Shown here: positions 25,440 to 35,183 of the stretch, one piece after another
Layout: every line of letters begins with the position of its first letter
How positions within the stretch are numbered: the first letter of the stretch is position 1
Assembly: GCA_023411215.1 (NCBI GenBank)
Contig: JAEYOY010000001.1
Coordinates: 1 to 64,000 of the forward strand
DNA from: Bacillota bacterium
GTDB taxonomy: Bacteria > Bacillota > Clostridia > Lachnospirales > Lachnospiraceae
Length of the DNA: 64,000 bases
Reading direction: 5' to 3'
The notes under the pieces: model-generated
Told to the model about the DNA's origin: nothing
Database searches by the model: none
The model's input: only the letters and a program-made list of their open reading frames with translations
Program-made: the position numbers and the translations under genes

Positions 25440-25814
25440 TTACAAATACTATATATAATTATAATCCATAAATCAATACTATTCGGAATAATATTATATA
25501 TAGTAGCGGCTTCTATTCACTAATCGTTACCTATAAAATCATTTATGTGAGCATTATACCTATAATTCCTTAGTATTTCAAGGAAATTAAAGGTTGAATG
25601 AAAAACTAATTGAATGAAAAACTTAATATCCTTTTCATTTAAGCGTTTTATTAAGTCGTTTAATGGAAATCAATAGTAACGGTTTTAAAATCAGAAACAC
25701 AAACATATGATTATATGATTATCATGTATTCTTAGAATGAAAGCGTATAATGAAAAAACATTTTCACACTATTATTATTTGTGGTGACGCAATGCGCCAG
25801 AATGGAGGCGAAGA
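25440..25814. other. Non-coding region, 375 nt
   Basis: Very AT-rich. It holds a short tandem repeat (TTGAATGAAAAACTAA then TTGAATGAAAAACTTAA, 25594-25626) and no open frame of note. The promoter of the L,D-transpeptidase gene must lie here, but I cannot point to clear boxes. Confidence 0.4.
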
Positions 25815-27209
25815 TTGAAGCAAATTAGGATCATGATGTTAAGTAAAAGAAAAATAAAAAGAAACTTTTTCATATGTACAACTTCAATCCTTGGTATCTA
25901 TTTACTTATCTCATTGTATTTTATTAATCATTTCTTTTTTCAAACCGAAATAAACGGAATAAATGTTTCTCTGAAGCCTCATGAGGATGTGTCAAGCATT
26001 ATCATTAGGTTCATAAATGATTACGAGCTTAAACTACTCGAAAGGGATGGAGAAACAGAAATTATAACCAGTCAGGATATAAATATGCAATATAATAAGA
26101 ACAGTTCAATATCCTTAATAACTCATAAGCAAAATCCTTTTCTATGGATCGGCTCATTGTTTGAAAATCGCAGATATTACATAAATGATCTATTCGATTA
26201 CAATATAACCTTATTAGACCATAAATTTAATGATTTAAAATGCTTTAGCAGAAAAATCGTAGAACCCCGTAGTGTTAATTTTAAATATAAAGATGGTTCC
26301 TACGAATTAGTCAAAGAGATATACGGAAATAAAGTCAATAAAAATATTCTCTTTAAAACGATAAATAAATATATCTCCAAGGGAAGACAAACATTGGATT
26401 TAAGCGCTATGCAATGTTACGAAAGTCCACTATTTACTATTGGCTCCCCAAAAGCATTGAAAACAAAAAAAATACTAGATCGATATGTATCAGCAAGAAT
26501 AACGTATCGCTTCGGAAATGAAACGGAACAATTGGACGGAATTACAATTCATCATTGGCTTAGTGTTGATGAGAATTTAGAGGTTATAATAAGTAACCAA
26601 GAAGCTGCGAAATTCATCACTGTATTAAGTAAAAAATACGACACTGTTGGAATTATAAGAGAATTCCAATCGTCTACCGGTAAAAAAGTAGAATTACAGG
26701 GCGGACTTTATGGCTGGAAAATCAACCGTGATGCCGAGACAAAAGCTTTATTAGACAATATAAAACAAGCTGATGTAATCGAAAAAGAACCGATTTATTT
26801 GCAAAAGGCCTTTTCCAGAGAAGGAAATGAAATAGGGAATACCTATGTAGAAATTAATATCTCGAAACAGCATTTATGGTTCTACAAAGATGGGAAATTG
26901 ATTGTCCATGGTCCTGTAGTAACAGGTAACCCAAACAGAGGCCATGCTACTGTACTCGGAGTCTACATGGTTAATTACAAGCAAAAGGAAGCAACCCTAT
27001 CAGGCCTGAATTATGAGGCGAAAGTAACCTACTGGATGCCCTTTTTTGGCAACATAGGACTTCATGATGCCTCATGGAGATACAATTTTGGAGGAGAAAT
27101 ATATCTTAGAAATGGATCTCACGGATGTGTAAATGCACCGATATATCTAGCAAGTACTGTTTTTGAGAATATTGAAGAAGGAATACCTGTTGTTATTTAT
27201 AAGGAATAA
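25815..27209 (+). CDS. L,D-transpeptidase with peptidoglycan-binding domain
   Basis: 464 residues starting at TTG (25815), chosen because GGAGG lies 6 nt before it. A short basic N-terminus is followed by one membrane segment (about 18-38), so the rest is outside the cell. The middle has a PG_binding_4-like region (about 190-290). The C-terminal YkuD domain has the motif SHGCVN with catalytic Cys438 and the upstream His of NIGLHDASW. Such enzymes make 3-3 cross-links in peptidoglycan or attach proteins, and resist most beta-lactams. It stands alone and ends in a clear terminator. A link to spore or stationary-phase cell wall is possible but not shown. Confidence 0.93.
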   Translation: MKQIRIMMLSKRKIKRNFFICTTSILGIYLLISLYFINHFFFQTEINGINVSLKPHEDVSSIIIRFINDYELKLLERDGETEIITSQDINMQYNKNSSISLITHKQNPFLWIGSLFENRRYYINDLFDYNITLLDHKFNDLKCFSRKIVEPRSVNFKYKDGSYELVKEIYGNKVNKNILFKTINKYISKGRQTLDLSAMQCYESPLFTIGSPKALKTKKILDRYVSARITYRFGNETEQLDGITIHHWLSVDENLEVIISNQEAAKFITVLSKKYDTVGIIREFQSSTGKKVELQGGLYGWKINRDAETKALLDNIKQADVIEKEPIYLQKAFSREGNEIGNTYVEINISKQHLWFYKDGKLIVHGPVVTGNPNRGHATVLGVYMVNYKQKEATLSGLNYEAKVTYWMPFFGNIGLHDASWRYNFGGEIYLRNGSHGCVNAPIYLASTVFENIEEGIPVVIYKE

Positions 27210-27274
27210 CTGCTTCTGCTTGGATTAGTATATATAAAGGGAGCTATATTAAACTCGGAGATTGATTTATATAA

Positions 27275-27352
27275 GAGTAACATGCATCCCACACCAAATT
27301 ATCTCTTTCAGTGAGGTGAGATTATCTAGTGTGGGATGCTGATACTCTTTTT
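27275..27352 (+). terminator. Long hairpin terminator after L,D-transpeptidase
   Basis: GAGT...GCATCCCACAC pairs with GTGTGGGATGC...ACTC and ends in T5; the loop contains a further inner stem (ATTATCTC/GAGATTAT-like). The centre resembles that of the inverted-repeat element at 63480. Confidence 0.7.
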
Positions 27353-27475
27353 CTAAGCAATATCTGAGGTTTTGAATGAGCCCCTTATCATAAGCCTGTT
27401 TTCTGTAAAGAGTAACTATGATCCTTTATTGAGCCTAGAAATCCTTTACGACTTTTCGGTGCAATGATGTATCAA

Positions 27476-28972
27476 TTATGTACTCGGTGCATTCTCAAAA
27501 TAAATAGTTCTGGTTAATGCCAGTTCAGAAGCCGGAATAATTAGATACCCGGAATTACAACCTTCCATCTTTTCTAGTCTATATCCCTTTTCATAAGGTT
27601 CTATCGAGATCTCACCAACACGAAGAAGGTCCGGTACATAAATGACACTGCAGCCCCTATTCTTATTTTCATCAATTGTACAGGTAAAGCTTCTTTCTGA
27701 ATAATTGTTGCTGTAACTTATGATATCTCCGGTAACTTTCATAGGGTATGCCTTTCTAATAGCATCTATTATCCTATTATGATAAATATGAGAAAAGTCA
27801 TAGTAGGTATCACCGGAAAGAATTTTTTCAAATAAGCTCGACAGATAAAATGCCTGCCCCAACTGCTCTTTCGTCGCATTCGGAAAGCATCCCCATTCTC
27901 CTACCAGCACCGGCAGCTGCAAGTCCTCCTGTACACTTTTATGTGTCTCAAATATTACATCAATTCTTTCATTGCTGGAAAGATCATACATCTGGGTATC
28001 AACAAGCAGATCATAGCCATGGGGAGAAAATGCCTGATACTTCACCTGGTTCCCGTCCATATCTACAATCGGACAGATGCTTGATCTCATACCGGTATTA
28101 CTGAAATAATTTGCTTCCAGCAAAATTATTGTCTCTTCATCCACTTCCCTAATTGCTCTTCCTGTCCTTTGATATAAATCATTTAAATATGTCTTTTCAA
28201 AGTGCTGGGATATCCCTTCTGTTTCTCTCACCAACTTAAGATATAAATCCTTATCTGACAATAAAGACAATAGTTCTATCTTCTGCTCTGGATCCAACCA
28301 TCGTGCCATAAGCTCTTCCATCGCAACCGGCTCACCCTCAGATATCATATTGCCTATCGTCGATAAGAGTGCCGGTAATAAGTGATTTACCTCCGAACCC
28401 ATAAAGGGCTCATTAAGGATATCATAACCTATTACATTTTTATAATCCTTATATCTGGCGGCTATATGCCTCCACATATTTATAAAATGCTCCTGTATTC
28501 CAATCCCGTCAACAGCCTCCCTATTATTCCAGAAGTTGTCAAACGCCACTTGAACAGCACGACTCAGTAAATAGGATTCACTCCACAAATCTGTCTTAGT
28601 ATGCTCGTACCCATCTGTAATTGTTGCCCATTCAGGAGCACCGTCAGCATATTTGCAGCTATATAAGTCCTGATGCATATCTAAAAATACATATAAATCA
28701 TTTTTCTCTGCCAGCATGATCAAGCGATCAATCATAGACAAGTAGTGATCATCATACTGACCTGGTGCTGGCTCAACGCCATCCCAGAATATTCCAAGGC
28801 GTATCACATTGAACCCCCATTGCTTCAGGGCCACAAAATCCTCTTCTTTATAATCTCCAATATAATTTCTCTCCTTATCCTTACAAACCATATTGATCCC
28901 ATGTAATAGTGTATGTCTTCCCTCTATATCAATAAATTTAGTTCCCTGCGTTGAAATCAATTTTTTGCACAT
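27476..28972 (-). CDS. GH5 glycoside hydrolase, endoglycoceramidase-like
   Basis: 498 residues from the ATG at 28972, preceded by AAAGGGAGAGACTTT. The N-terminal catalytic barrel begins LLHGINMVCKDKERN; the acid/base Glu is in YDILNEPFMGS and the nucleophile Glu in VLVGEWGCFPNA, both in the surroundings seen in the endoglycoceramidase branch of GH5. A small beta-sandwich-like C-terminal domain follows (about 410-498). There is no signal peptide, so it acts in the cytoplasm, and a GPH symporter gene lies just upstream in the same direction; together they suggest import and cleavage of a short glycoside rather than a membrane glycolipid. The substrate is inferred only at family level. Confidence 0.82.
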   Translation of the reverse strand: MCKKLISTQGTKFIDIEGRHTLLHGINMVCKDKERNYIGDYKEEDFVALKQWGFNVIRLGIFWDGVEPAPGQYDDHYLSMIDRLIMLAEKNDLYVFLDMHQDLYSCKYADGAPEWATITDGYEHTKTDLWSESYLLSRAVQVAFDNFWNNREAVDGIGIQEHFINMWRHIAARYKDYKNVIGYDILNEPFMGSEVNHLLPALLSTIGNMISEGEPVAMEELMARWLDPEQKIELLSLLSDKDLYLKLVRETEGISQHFEKTYLNDLYQRTGRAIREVDEETIILLEANYFSNTGMRSSICPIVDMDGNQVKYQAFSPHGYDLLVDTQMYDLSSNERIDVIFETHKSVQEDLQLPVLVGEWGCFPNATKEQLGQAFYLSSLFEKILSGDTYYDFSHIYHNRIIDAIRKAYPMKVTGDIISYSNNYSERSFTCTIDENKNRGCSVIYVPDLLRVGEISIEPYEKGYRLEKMEGCNSGYLIIPASELALTRTIYFENAPST

Positions 28973-29110
28973 AAAGTCTCTCCCTTTCCTTTCATAGCAT
29001 TTAGCTTTTTTCGCTGACAAGCAAAGCCTGGTATAGCTTAGCCTTGTTGTATGCTAACTAAATCGTATCATTCATTCAATATAAAAGTCCGCTCCTGGCT
29101 AATTTCCTTC

Positions 29111-30535
29111 TTACTCTTGTGACGTTATTGTACTTCTTCTTAACTTGGAACTATACTCGGAAAGCTCCTTCTCAAATGTTTTACTAATGGGAAATATAAG
29201 GATCGGAATAAATCCGATTACTCCCATAATCAGAGGAACCAGGCCTGCCCCTACCCTAATGCCGAAAATTGCTCTCTCAGTCTGGACCACTGCATTGCCA
29301 TCATAGCCAAACCAATTAATAATATTGGTGAATATAATCGACTGAAAGCTTGTAAGGGTTGTTGTCAGTAATGCAAAAATACCATTAAACAATCCTGTCT
29401 TTCGAATTCCGGTAGCTCTTTCATTCTCATCAATTAGGGCTCCGTTCACCGCAACACCTGCAGTTAGGCACATATTCAGGCTGACAACAATAAAGGTATA
29501 GCAAATCACTGCCTGCCAAGCCTCCCTAATCACTAATAATCCGGAAAAACCAAGAACAGCCGGAATGTATGAAATAAGAATGATGTTTTTACTACCGATC
29601 CTTTTAATTAACGTACCAATAACAGGCAGGACTGCTAACATTATAAGGCCGGGAACAACATCCGCTATAGTGGCTACAATGCCTGAGGATTTTACTACCT
29701 TATCCATATAGAACAAGAAGGGGGTGAAATAATAAGACAAAGCTCCTCTGGCAGTAACAAAGAAAATCAGATAAGTAAGAAACGGCTTTGACTTTATGAT
29801 ATCACATGATTCCCGCCAAACCTCTTGAAGATTTTGATGCTTCGGCTGTTGAGGTAAATTCTCATATAATTCCGCTTTTTCTTTTAAAGTACGTAATGCG
29901 ATAAGATACATAACCGCATTAACAACGATCACCGCTGAAAAAATCGGTATGATTAGCATTCTATTGCCGTTGCCAACTAATAACAGCGTCGGTACAATCG
30001 TTGTAAGAAAGCCAAGTGCATTGCCGATATAGGATCGGATCACTTCAACATCGACTCGTTCTTCTTTACTGGGTGCAACAATGAGAAAATAAGATTGATA
30101 TGCTACACTATAGACAGTATAGGCTGTATCAAAGATAAACAGTTCGACAAGCAGAACTGCAAAGATAATCCAATCACTCCAGGATGGACTCGAGAAAAGC
30201 ATACCAAATATGGACAGCAGCATGATCGGTGCTGTAACACGCATAAGGTATACATATTTGCCTTTATTTTCATTGAATTTAAATCGATCTACAAAAACTC
30301 CAAGAAGTGGATCATTAATAGCATTCCACAAGTTATATATGAAATAGATCCACCCGATGTAAACGGGGTTAATATTAATGATATCAGTATAATATTTAAT
30401 CAACGCATTATGTATAATAATTGGTCCAATTACAGAAGCTGGCCCCGGTAATGCCAAAGTCAGCTTTTCCCCAAATGACAATCCCCCCTTACTAAAACGG
30501 TATTGAACTCCAATCCTCCTAATAATGTTTCCCAT
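29111..30535 (-). CDS. GPH-family sugar:cation symporter (MelB-like)
   Basis: 474 residues from the ATG at 30535 (AAGGTGGAGG upstream). Twelve membrane segments are likely. The early block LWNAINDPLLGVFVDRF is the family signature NDPxxGxxxDR, holding the cation-site acids. It imports glycosides, pentosides or hexuronides with H+ or Na+. It lies 138 nt upstream of the GH5 gene on the same strand, a probable uptake-hydrolysis pair. Confidence 0.85.
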   Translation of the reverse strand: MGNIIRRIGVQYRFSKGGLSFGEKLTLALPGPASVIGPIIIHNALIKYYTDIININPVYIGWIYFIYNLWNAINDPLLGVFVDRFKFNENKGKYVYLMRVTAPIMLLSIFGMLFSSPSWSDWIIFAVLLVELFIFDTAYTVYSVAYQSYFLIVAPSKEERVDVEVIRSYIGNALGFLTTIVPTLLLVGNGNRMLIIPIFSAVIVVNAVMYLIALRTLKEKAELYENLPQQPKHQNLQEVWRESCDIIKSKPFLTYLIFFVTARGALSYYFTPFLFYMDKVVKSSGIVATIADVVPGLIMLAVLPVIGTLIKRIGSKNIILISYIPAVLGFSGLLVIREAWQAVICYTFIVVSLNMCLTAGVAVNGALIDENERATGIRKTGLFNGIFALLTTTLTSFQSIIFTNIINWFGYDGNAVVQTERAIFGIRVGAGLVPLIMGVIGFIPILIFPISKTFEKELSEYSSKLRRSTITSQE

Positions 30536-30740
30536 AAACACAGCCTCCACCTTATTGGTTTAATAGCACTCTACGAATTCATTGCTGAAGTCTTTCTCCT
30601 CATCTTTACTATAAACCTTGGAGTCGCTCCAAGGTCAAGAATTCTTTTACATTTCCTCATAAAATGCTGACTTAAATTATTCCAAAGATCTATTATCGTA
30701 GGCTATTTAGAGTATATGGTAATTACATTATTAAACCGTT

Positions 30741-31553
30741 TCAAGATACCGGAATATATATTTTGAAGTAAATCGTCAGTTCCTTATCCTTCCCTTGATA
30801 TAAATCAAGCACATTTCTCTCTATCGCATCACCGGTGATGGTATATCCATTATTCTTAATGAATTCCATCATCCCGCTATATATTCGGTCAATGTCGGTA
30901 TGGTCGATTCTATTTACCTTAGCATTGCAGCATACACATAATCTGCTTTCAATGATTTCCAGATACTTACTGTTTGTATTACATGGATGTTCTGAGATAA
31001 AACCATACTTCTTATAAATATGATATTCTCCCTCTTTCAGCTTCTCCTGATCAATGGTAGAGATTATGTTTGCAAAGGAGATCCAGTCACCCTGGGTAGC
31101 GTTATTTGTATGTAATATTTCCTCAATATCCAATTCATCTTCCGTTCCAAACTCCTTTGATAGAAGCCAAAGCTTAGGCACCATTCTGACTGTTATTTCT
31201 TCGTCATAACAGGTATCCCTGATATTTTCATGTAATAAATATGCTTTCGCCTTCAAGCTTTGGAGCTCACTGATCTTACGTTCGATCTCCTCCGTATAGC
31301 TTAGTAACTCAGCTTCAATCCTGCTTGCATCCTTATAATTAAGGATTTGATAAAGTTTTTGAATCGGAGTCCCGATTGAACGAAGCAGTATAATTGTCGA
31401 GATCATTTCAAACTGGGCTTTCGAATAGTACCGGTATCCATTCTCACCGCTCTTCCATGGTTTGATCAGATTTATCTTATCATAGAATCGCAAGGTGTCG
31501 GTTGATACTTTAAATATCTTGCTTACCTCACCAATCGTATAAAATTCTTTCAT
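30741..31553 (-). CDS. MerR-family transcriptional regulator with effector domain
   Basis: 270 residues from the ATG at 31553 (GGAGGTATGT just before). The N-terminal winged helix has FYTIGEVSKIFKVSTDTLRFYD, the standard MerR start; a coiled coil follows (about 80-115), and the rest resembles a GyrI-like effector-binding domain. No metal-binding cysteine set of the CueR/ZntR kind is seen, so a small-molecule ligand is more likely. It lies between the symporter and a GNAT gene, all on the minus strand, and may control the GH5-symporter pair. Confidence 0.88.
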   Translation of the reverse strand: MKEFYTIGEVSKIFKVSTDTLRFYDKINLIKPWKSGENGYRYYSKAQFEMISTIILLRSIGTPIQKLYQILNYKDASRIEAELLSYTEEIERKISELQSLKAKAYLLHENIRDTCYDEEITVRMVPKLWLLSKEFGTEDELDIEEILHTNNATQGDWISFANIISTIDQEKLKEGEYHIYKKYGFISEHPCNTNSKYLEIIESRLCVCCNAKVNRIDHTDIDRIYSGMMEFIKNNGYTITGDAIERNVLDLYQGKDKELTIYFKIYIPVS

Positions 31554-31615
31554 ACATACCTCCAAAAACGAAGCCAAATATTGTAATATTATCTTAATGA
31601 AAGCTGTACTATCTC

Positions 31616-32368
31616 CTATATACCGTTACTAACACGGAACCAATAAGTATAGAAGTTCTTAAAGCCCAAGGATTCATAAAGCCATATTGCCGGTTGATTT
31701 CCCTCTACCACCTGTAAATAAGCTTTACTTGCACCTCTTTTCATACCTTCCTTCAGAATGCAGGTGCATAATGACCGCGCCATACCCTTTTTACGAAAAT
31801 CCTCCCTTATATGGATGGCATATAATCCAACATAATCTCGATCAAGAATGCCAAGTCCGGTACCGACAATCACACCCTCTCTCCGCAAGGAGACACATAT
31901 GGTATCCTTCGATATTGCATTGTACATTGTTGGTACAATTGCTCTGTGTATAGCATTGGACGTTCCCTTTAAATCAAATAATCCATCAATCCATTCTTTT
32001 TCGATTGTCTGACGGACAATCACTTCATCGGTGGGTGCCTCTAGCTTTGCCTCCTCCAAATCCAGAATCATAACATCCGTGGTATGCTGAATATCATAAT
32101 TACGGTTCTCCAGCATATAATCAAAATCTTTCGATACCAGAGGACTGATTTTAAATATTGCAGGTGTCCCCCATCGTTTGTATGCAGCTTCACAATACGG
32201 TATTTTCTCACGCCAGGAGAGAGTTGAAGCACCGAATTGCTCCACACTATTGGTTCTATGTGTATAAAAATGAGAAAAACGAAGAATCCACCCATCATAA
32301 AGCTCCATTTGATGGGATGGCCAGGCATTCAGTGACAAATCTTCAATTGTTTTAATATCCGTATTCAT
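31616..32368 (-). CDS. GNAT-family N-acetyltransferase
   Basis: 250 residues. The C-terminal half has the acetyl-CoA binding motif A (VGLYAIHIREDFRKKGMARSL, with R/Q-x-x-G-x-A as RKKGMA) and motif B (QVVEGNQPAIWLYESLGF). The N-terminal half is a second, degenerate GNAT-like lobe starting with IEDLSLNAWPS, a layout seen in a known acetyltransferase subgroup. The ribosome site is weak. The acceptor substrate is unknown. Confidence 0.85.
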   Translation of the reverse strand: MNTDIKTIEDLSLNAWPSHQMELYDGWILRFSHFYTHRTNSVEQFGASTLSWREKIPYCEAAYKRWGTPAIFKISPLVSKDFDYMLENRNYDIQHTTDVMILDLEEAKLEAPTDEVIVRQTIEKEWIDGLFDLKGTSNAIHRAIVPTMYNAISKDTICVSLRREGVIVGTGLGILDRDYVGLYAIHIREDFRKKGMARSLCTCILKEGMKRGASKAYLQVVEGNQPAIWLYESLGFKNFYTYWFRVSNGI

Positions 32369-32575
32369 AATTATGCATTCATATTCCTATCATGTCCCGA
32401 TAAGATGATGAACATCCTTTCTTCATAATACATAACATTTCTCCGTGAAATACTCTAGATTATCGTAGAGCATTTTGGATGCTTGATACATGATTACGTA
32501 TATTTTATACACAAAGAGTGATTTATGTCAATTGAATATTTATTAACGAAAACCAATTATTCATTAATAATTATC

Positions 32576-32845
32576 CTAAGTAAAAGAGTTGTTACCCTTC
32601 ATTATGTCAATAATCATACGATTTAATGCTTTTGCATTATAGATCCACATCAGAGCAGAATCATCCCCTACTCCGTGGAACATCAATAAGGGAGGCCCAT
32701 CCTCTTTCCCACAGGTAATGACGTGGGTCGGACCATATGATGTTGGAATCATTTTCTCCTCCTTCGCGATCTGCCACTCATCAAGCAGCCGGTCATAGGT
32801 CCGTATAATGTTTTCTTCGGCCTTTTTACTCCGATATTGTTCCAT
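32576..32845 (-). pseudogene. Alpha/beta hydrolase with internal deletion
   Basis: 89 codons. Residues 1-72 match the start of an alpha/beta hydrolase: ITCGKEDGPPLLMFHGVGDDSALMW, with the HG oxyanion motif. The sequence then jumps to LNRMIIDIMKG and stops, which looks like the last helix of the same family (usually ...PEEVNRLIIEFL). The nucleophile elbow GxSxG and the catalytic Asp and His are missing, and the usual length is about 280 residues. So an in-frame deletion of about 190 residues is likely and the product cannot be a working hydrolase. It begins 4 nt after the TetR gene, with which it is co-transcribed. Confidence 0.65.
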
Positions 32846-32849
32846 CGTA

Positions 32850-33464
32850 TCACCCCTTCATTTTTTGATAGATATCCCTGACATTCAAGCGGATTTCCTC
32901 ACAAGCTAAATTAATTTTCTCATCTGTAGTCTGACATCCCACACAATTTTTTTGAAATGCCAGGAAAATAACAGCATAATATTCCTGCGCTAATACAGCC
33001 GGATTGTTCTGCTTAATAAAGCCTCGTTTCATCATTTCGTCAAATACCTTTTCCTGCTGTGCCAGCGGTAGCTCAAACACCAGTCTCTGATAGGTTTCAT
33101 AAGCTTTCGGATCTGTCATCTGCTCCATTACCAAAAAAGCTAACATCGGATAGACATATGGGTTTAGGAGATATCCCTTTAAAAAGCCGACAGCCACTTC
33201 ACACATAGCAGCTTCCGTAATCTCCTCTGCCTTATTGAATTCATAATCAAAGCCTGCCCTCATCTTCTCAATCAGCAGATCGATTTTATCCATAAGGGAA
33301 TCCATAATAGCCTGTTTATTCTCAAAATGATAATAAATGGAGCTTTCCTTAATCCCTACCCGCTTTCCGATATCCCGGATTGATACGGATTGATATCCCT
33401 TTTTAGCGAATAACTCCAGTGCAACCTGTTCGATCCGATCTTTTGTTGTCTGCTTTCCCTCCAT
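32850..33464 (-). CDS. TetR-family transcriptional repressor
   Basis: 204 residues from the ATG at 33464 (GGGAAGGGAG upstream). The N-terminal helix-turn-helix is IEQVALELFAKKGYQSVSIRDIGKRVGIKESSIYYHFENK, a standard TetR DNA-binding domain; the rest is the helical ligand domain. A perfect 18-bp inverted repeat overlaps its own promoter, so it almost surely represses itself. The only gene downstream in the operon is a broken hydrolase, so its present targets may lie elsewhere. Confidence 0.93.
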   Translation of the reverse strand: MEGKQTTKDRIEQVALELFAKKGYQSVSIRDIGKRVGIKESSIYYHFENKQAIMDSLMDKIDLLIEKMRAGFDYEFNKAEEITEAAMCEVAVGFLKGYLLNPYVYPMLAFLVMEQMTDPKAYETYQRLVFELPLAQQEKVFDEMMKRGFIKQNNPAVLAQEYYAVIFLAFQKNCVGCQTTDEKINLACEEIRLNVRDIYQKMKG

Positions 33465-33486
33465 AAGTTCTCCCTTCCCAACGAGC

Positions 33487-33537
33487 TTACCTAACAAGTG
33501 TTAGTTACATTATACCTAACACTTGTTAGGTAAGCAA
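33487..33537 (-). promoter_or_regulatory. TetR promoter with operator
   Basis: TTACCTAACAAGTGTTAG (33487-33504) and its exact reverse complement (33516-33533) are separated by 11 nt. The minus-strand promoter is TTGCTT (33532-33537), a 17-nt spacer and TATAAT (33509-33514), so the -10 box lies between the arms and one arm fills the spacer. This is the expected layout for auto-repression. Confidence 0.85.
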
Positions 33538-33558
33538 GAGATTAGTAACGGATAAAGC

Positions 33559-33594
33559 AAAAACTGCCCCAAAACCGGCTAGGTCAGGAGCAGT
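33559..33594 (-). terminator. Terminator after S41 peptidase gene
   Basis: On the minus strand ACTGCTCC pairs with GGGGCAGT and is followed by T5, about 90 nt beyond the S41 stop codon and before the TetR promoter. Confidence 0.75.
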
Positions 33595-33682
33595 ATCATT
33601 ATTGTATTATCTTATAATCTTATCTTCTATTTAATCTATTAATTTTATCTTTTATTTATATCTTCAATTTTATCTTAAGATA

Positions 33683-34981
33683 TTAATTTGCTAGTACGTA
33701 ATTCAATACCACATCCTTACCGTTCATATAATCTTCCATCGTAGGCTGGATGACTATGTCTGGCAGAAATGTTCCAACTCCTTCATTTTTGTAGCTAAAG
33801 TTCTTCGAAAACTCAAAATATTTCGTGCTATAGCTAATCGGAATCCTGGTATTCGGCAATTCCATTGTTTTCACTTCTCCGTAGCAATCCAGAGCGCCAC
33901 CAGTAGGTTCACCCACCGACACAGCCTCCGGAGCCGCCTCTTTAATCCGATATATTGCAAACATACCCGAAGAGAACGTATTGCGCCCAACCAGAGTGTA
34001 TATCTTTACCTCCGGCTTCTCTTTGATATAATCATTAAGACGTTGCGTAAACGGATTAAGTATTTCTGAATTTCCACCGGAATTGCTTCTCAGATCGATG
34101 ATAATCTTATCAACCTCTTCATTCTCAATCCTATTCATCATTTCTTGGTTGAAATCTGCAAAGCTTTGATCCTCCATCTCGGCACAAGCATTGTATTCAA
34201 AATAGAGAGCCCTGTCTTGTGTTAGATATTCATAATCATAATATTTATTATATGTTCCAAGAAGTACATCCTTCTCCTTTGTATTGACTAACTCGGTACT
34301 TTCTCCATATTCAAGGGTGGGAACGGTATATTTTCCTTCCTCACCATCCTTTTGTACGGTAAATACTGTCTCTGTCTCATTTTGTAGGATTCCCAGGCCA
34401 TACATATAGACCGGTGACTGAAGGTAATTTGGAAGCATTGCTGATACCCAACTCTCATTTTCATGGGATATCAAAGTTTTGAGCTGTTCTATTACTTTAT
34501 TAATGTCAACGTCATTAATCTTAATAACTTGACTAAACAGCATATCTTCAAAATCCTTTCCGGCATTGACAACATAAACCTTACCGTCAAGAACATAAAA
34601 CTGCAACGGATAGCTGTATCCATCCCAGTAATTTATTGAGGTATGAGCATCCCCGACAGAAGCAATAATCTTGTTAAGCTCCACAAAAACCTGCTTATTA
34701 CTCAGCTGATCAACCTGATCAATCAACTGCTCTGTCATAGTATTAAACTCTTCCTTGGAGATAATACTAAATAAATTTATATGCTGATTGGGAAGCTCCT
34801 TCATAAAGAAATTAATATCCTCCGTTAAAAGACGATTCCGCTCTTTACTGGTATTGTCATTCTTCAGTACAATCTCCCGATTAGCTGATTTTCCAAAAAC
34901 ATTCAACGTGCTGCAGGAAGCCGCTGTTATTACAAGTAATAGAGCGATACCCATCAGCAAGGTTAAAAATCTTATCCTCAT
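33683..34981 (-). CDS. S41-family (C-terminal processing) peptidase, lipoprotein
   Basis: 432 residues from the ATG at 34981 (AAGGAG upstream). The N-terminus MRIRFLTLLMGIALLLVITA ends in a lipobox-like TAASC, so it is probably a membrane-anchored lipoprotein. The tail-specific protease core is present: IIDLRSNSGGNSE, then NTFSSGMFAIYRIKEAAP with the nucleophile Ser, then GEPTGGALDCYGEV. No PDZ domain is obvious, which places it with the short extracellular S41 proteins rather than CtpA. Substrates are unknown. Confidence 0.85.
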   Translation of the reverse strand: MRIRFLTLLMGIALLLVITAASCSTLNVFGKSANREIVLKNDNTSKERNRLLTEDINFFMKELPNQHINLFSIISKEEFNTMTEQLIDQVDQLSNKQVFVELNKIIASVGDAHTSINYWDGYSYPLQFYVLDGKVYVVNAGKDFEDMLFSQVIKINDVDINKVIEQLKTLISHENESWVSAMLPNYLQSPVYMYGLGILQNETETVFTVQKDGEEGKYTVPTLEYGESTELVNTKEKDVLLGTYNKYYDYEYLTQDRALYFEYNACAEMEDQSFADFNQEMMNRIENEEVDKIIIDLRSNSGGNSEILNPFTQRLNDYIKEKPEVKIYTLVGRNTFSSGMFAIYRIKEAAPEAVSVGEPTGGALDCYGEVKTMELPNTRIPISYSTKYFEFSKNFSYKNEGVGTFLPDIVIQPTMEDYMNGKDVVLNYVLAN

Positions 34982-35183
34982 TTCAACAATCTCCTTACGA
35001 TCTATTATTACTTCTAGCAATAAGTATTGCTTATCAAGTCATACAAATCCACCAATTGGTAAATTATACAATCTTATAACAGTGTAGTCAATAATAGAAA
35101 ATACATGTTCGCATTAATACTACTTCTTACATATAAAAAGGAACTACCTCACTAATAACATAATGTGATAATTCCTTGATGCT

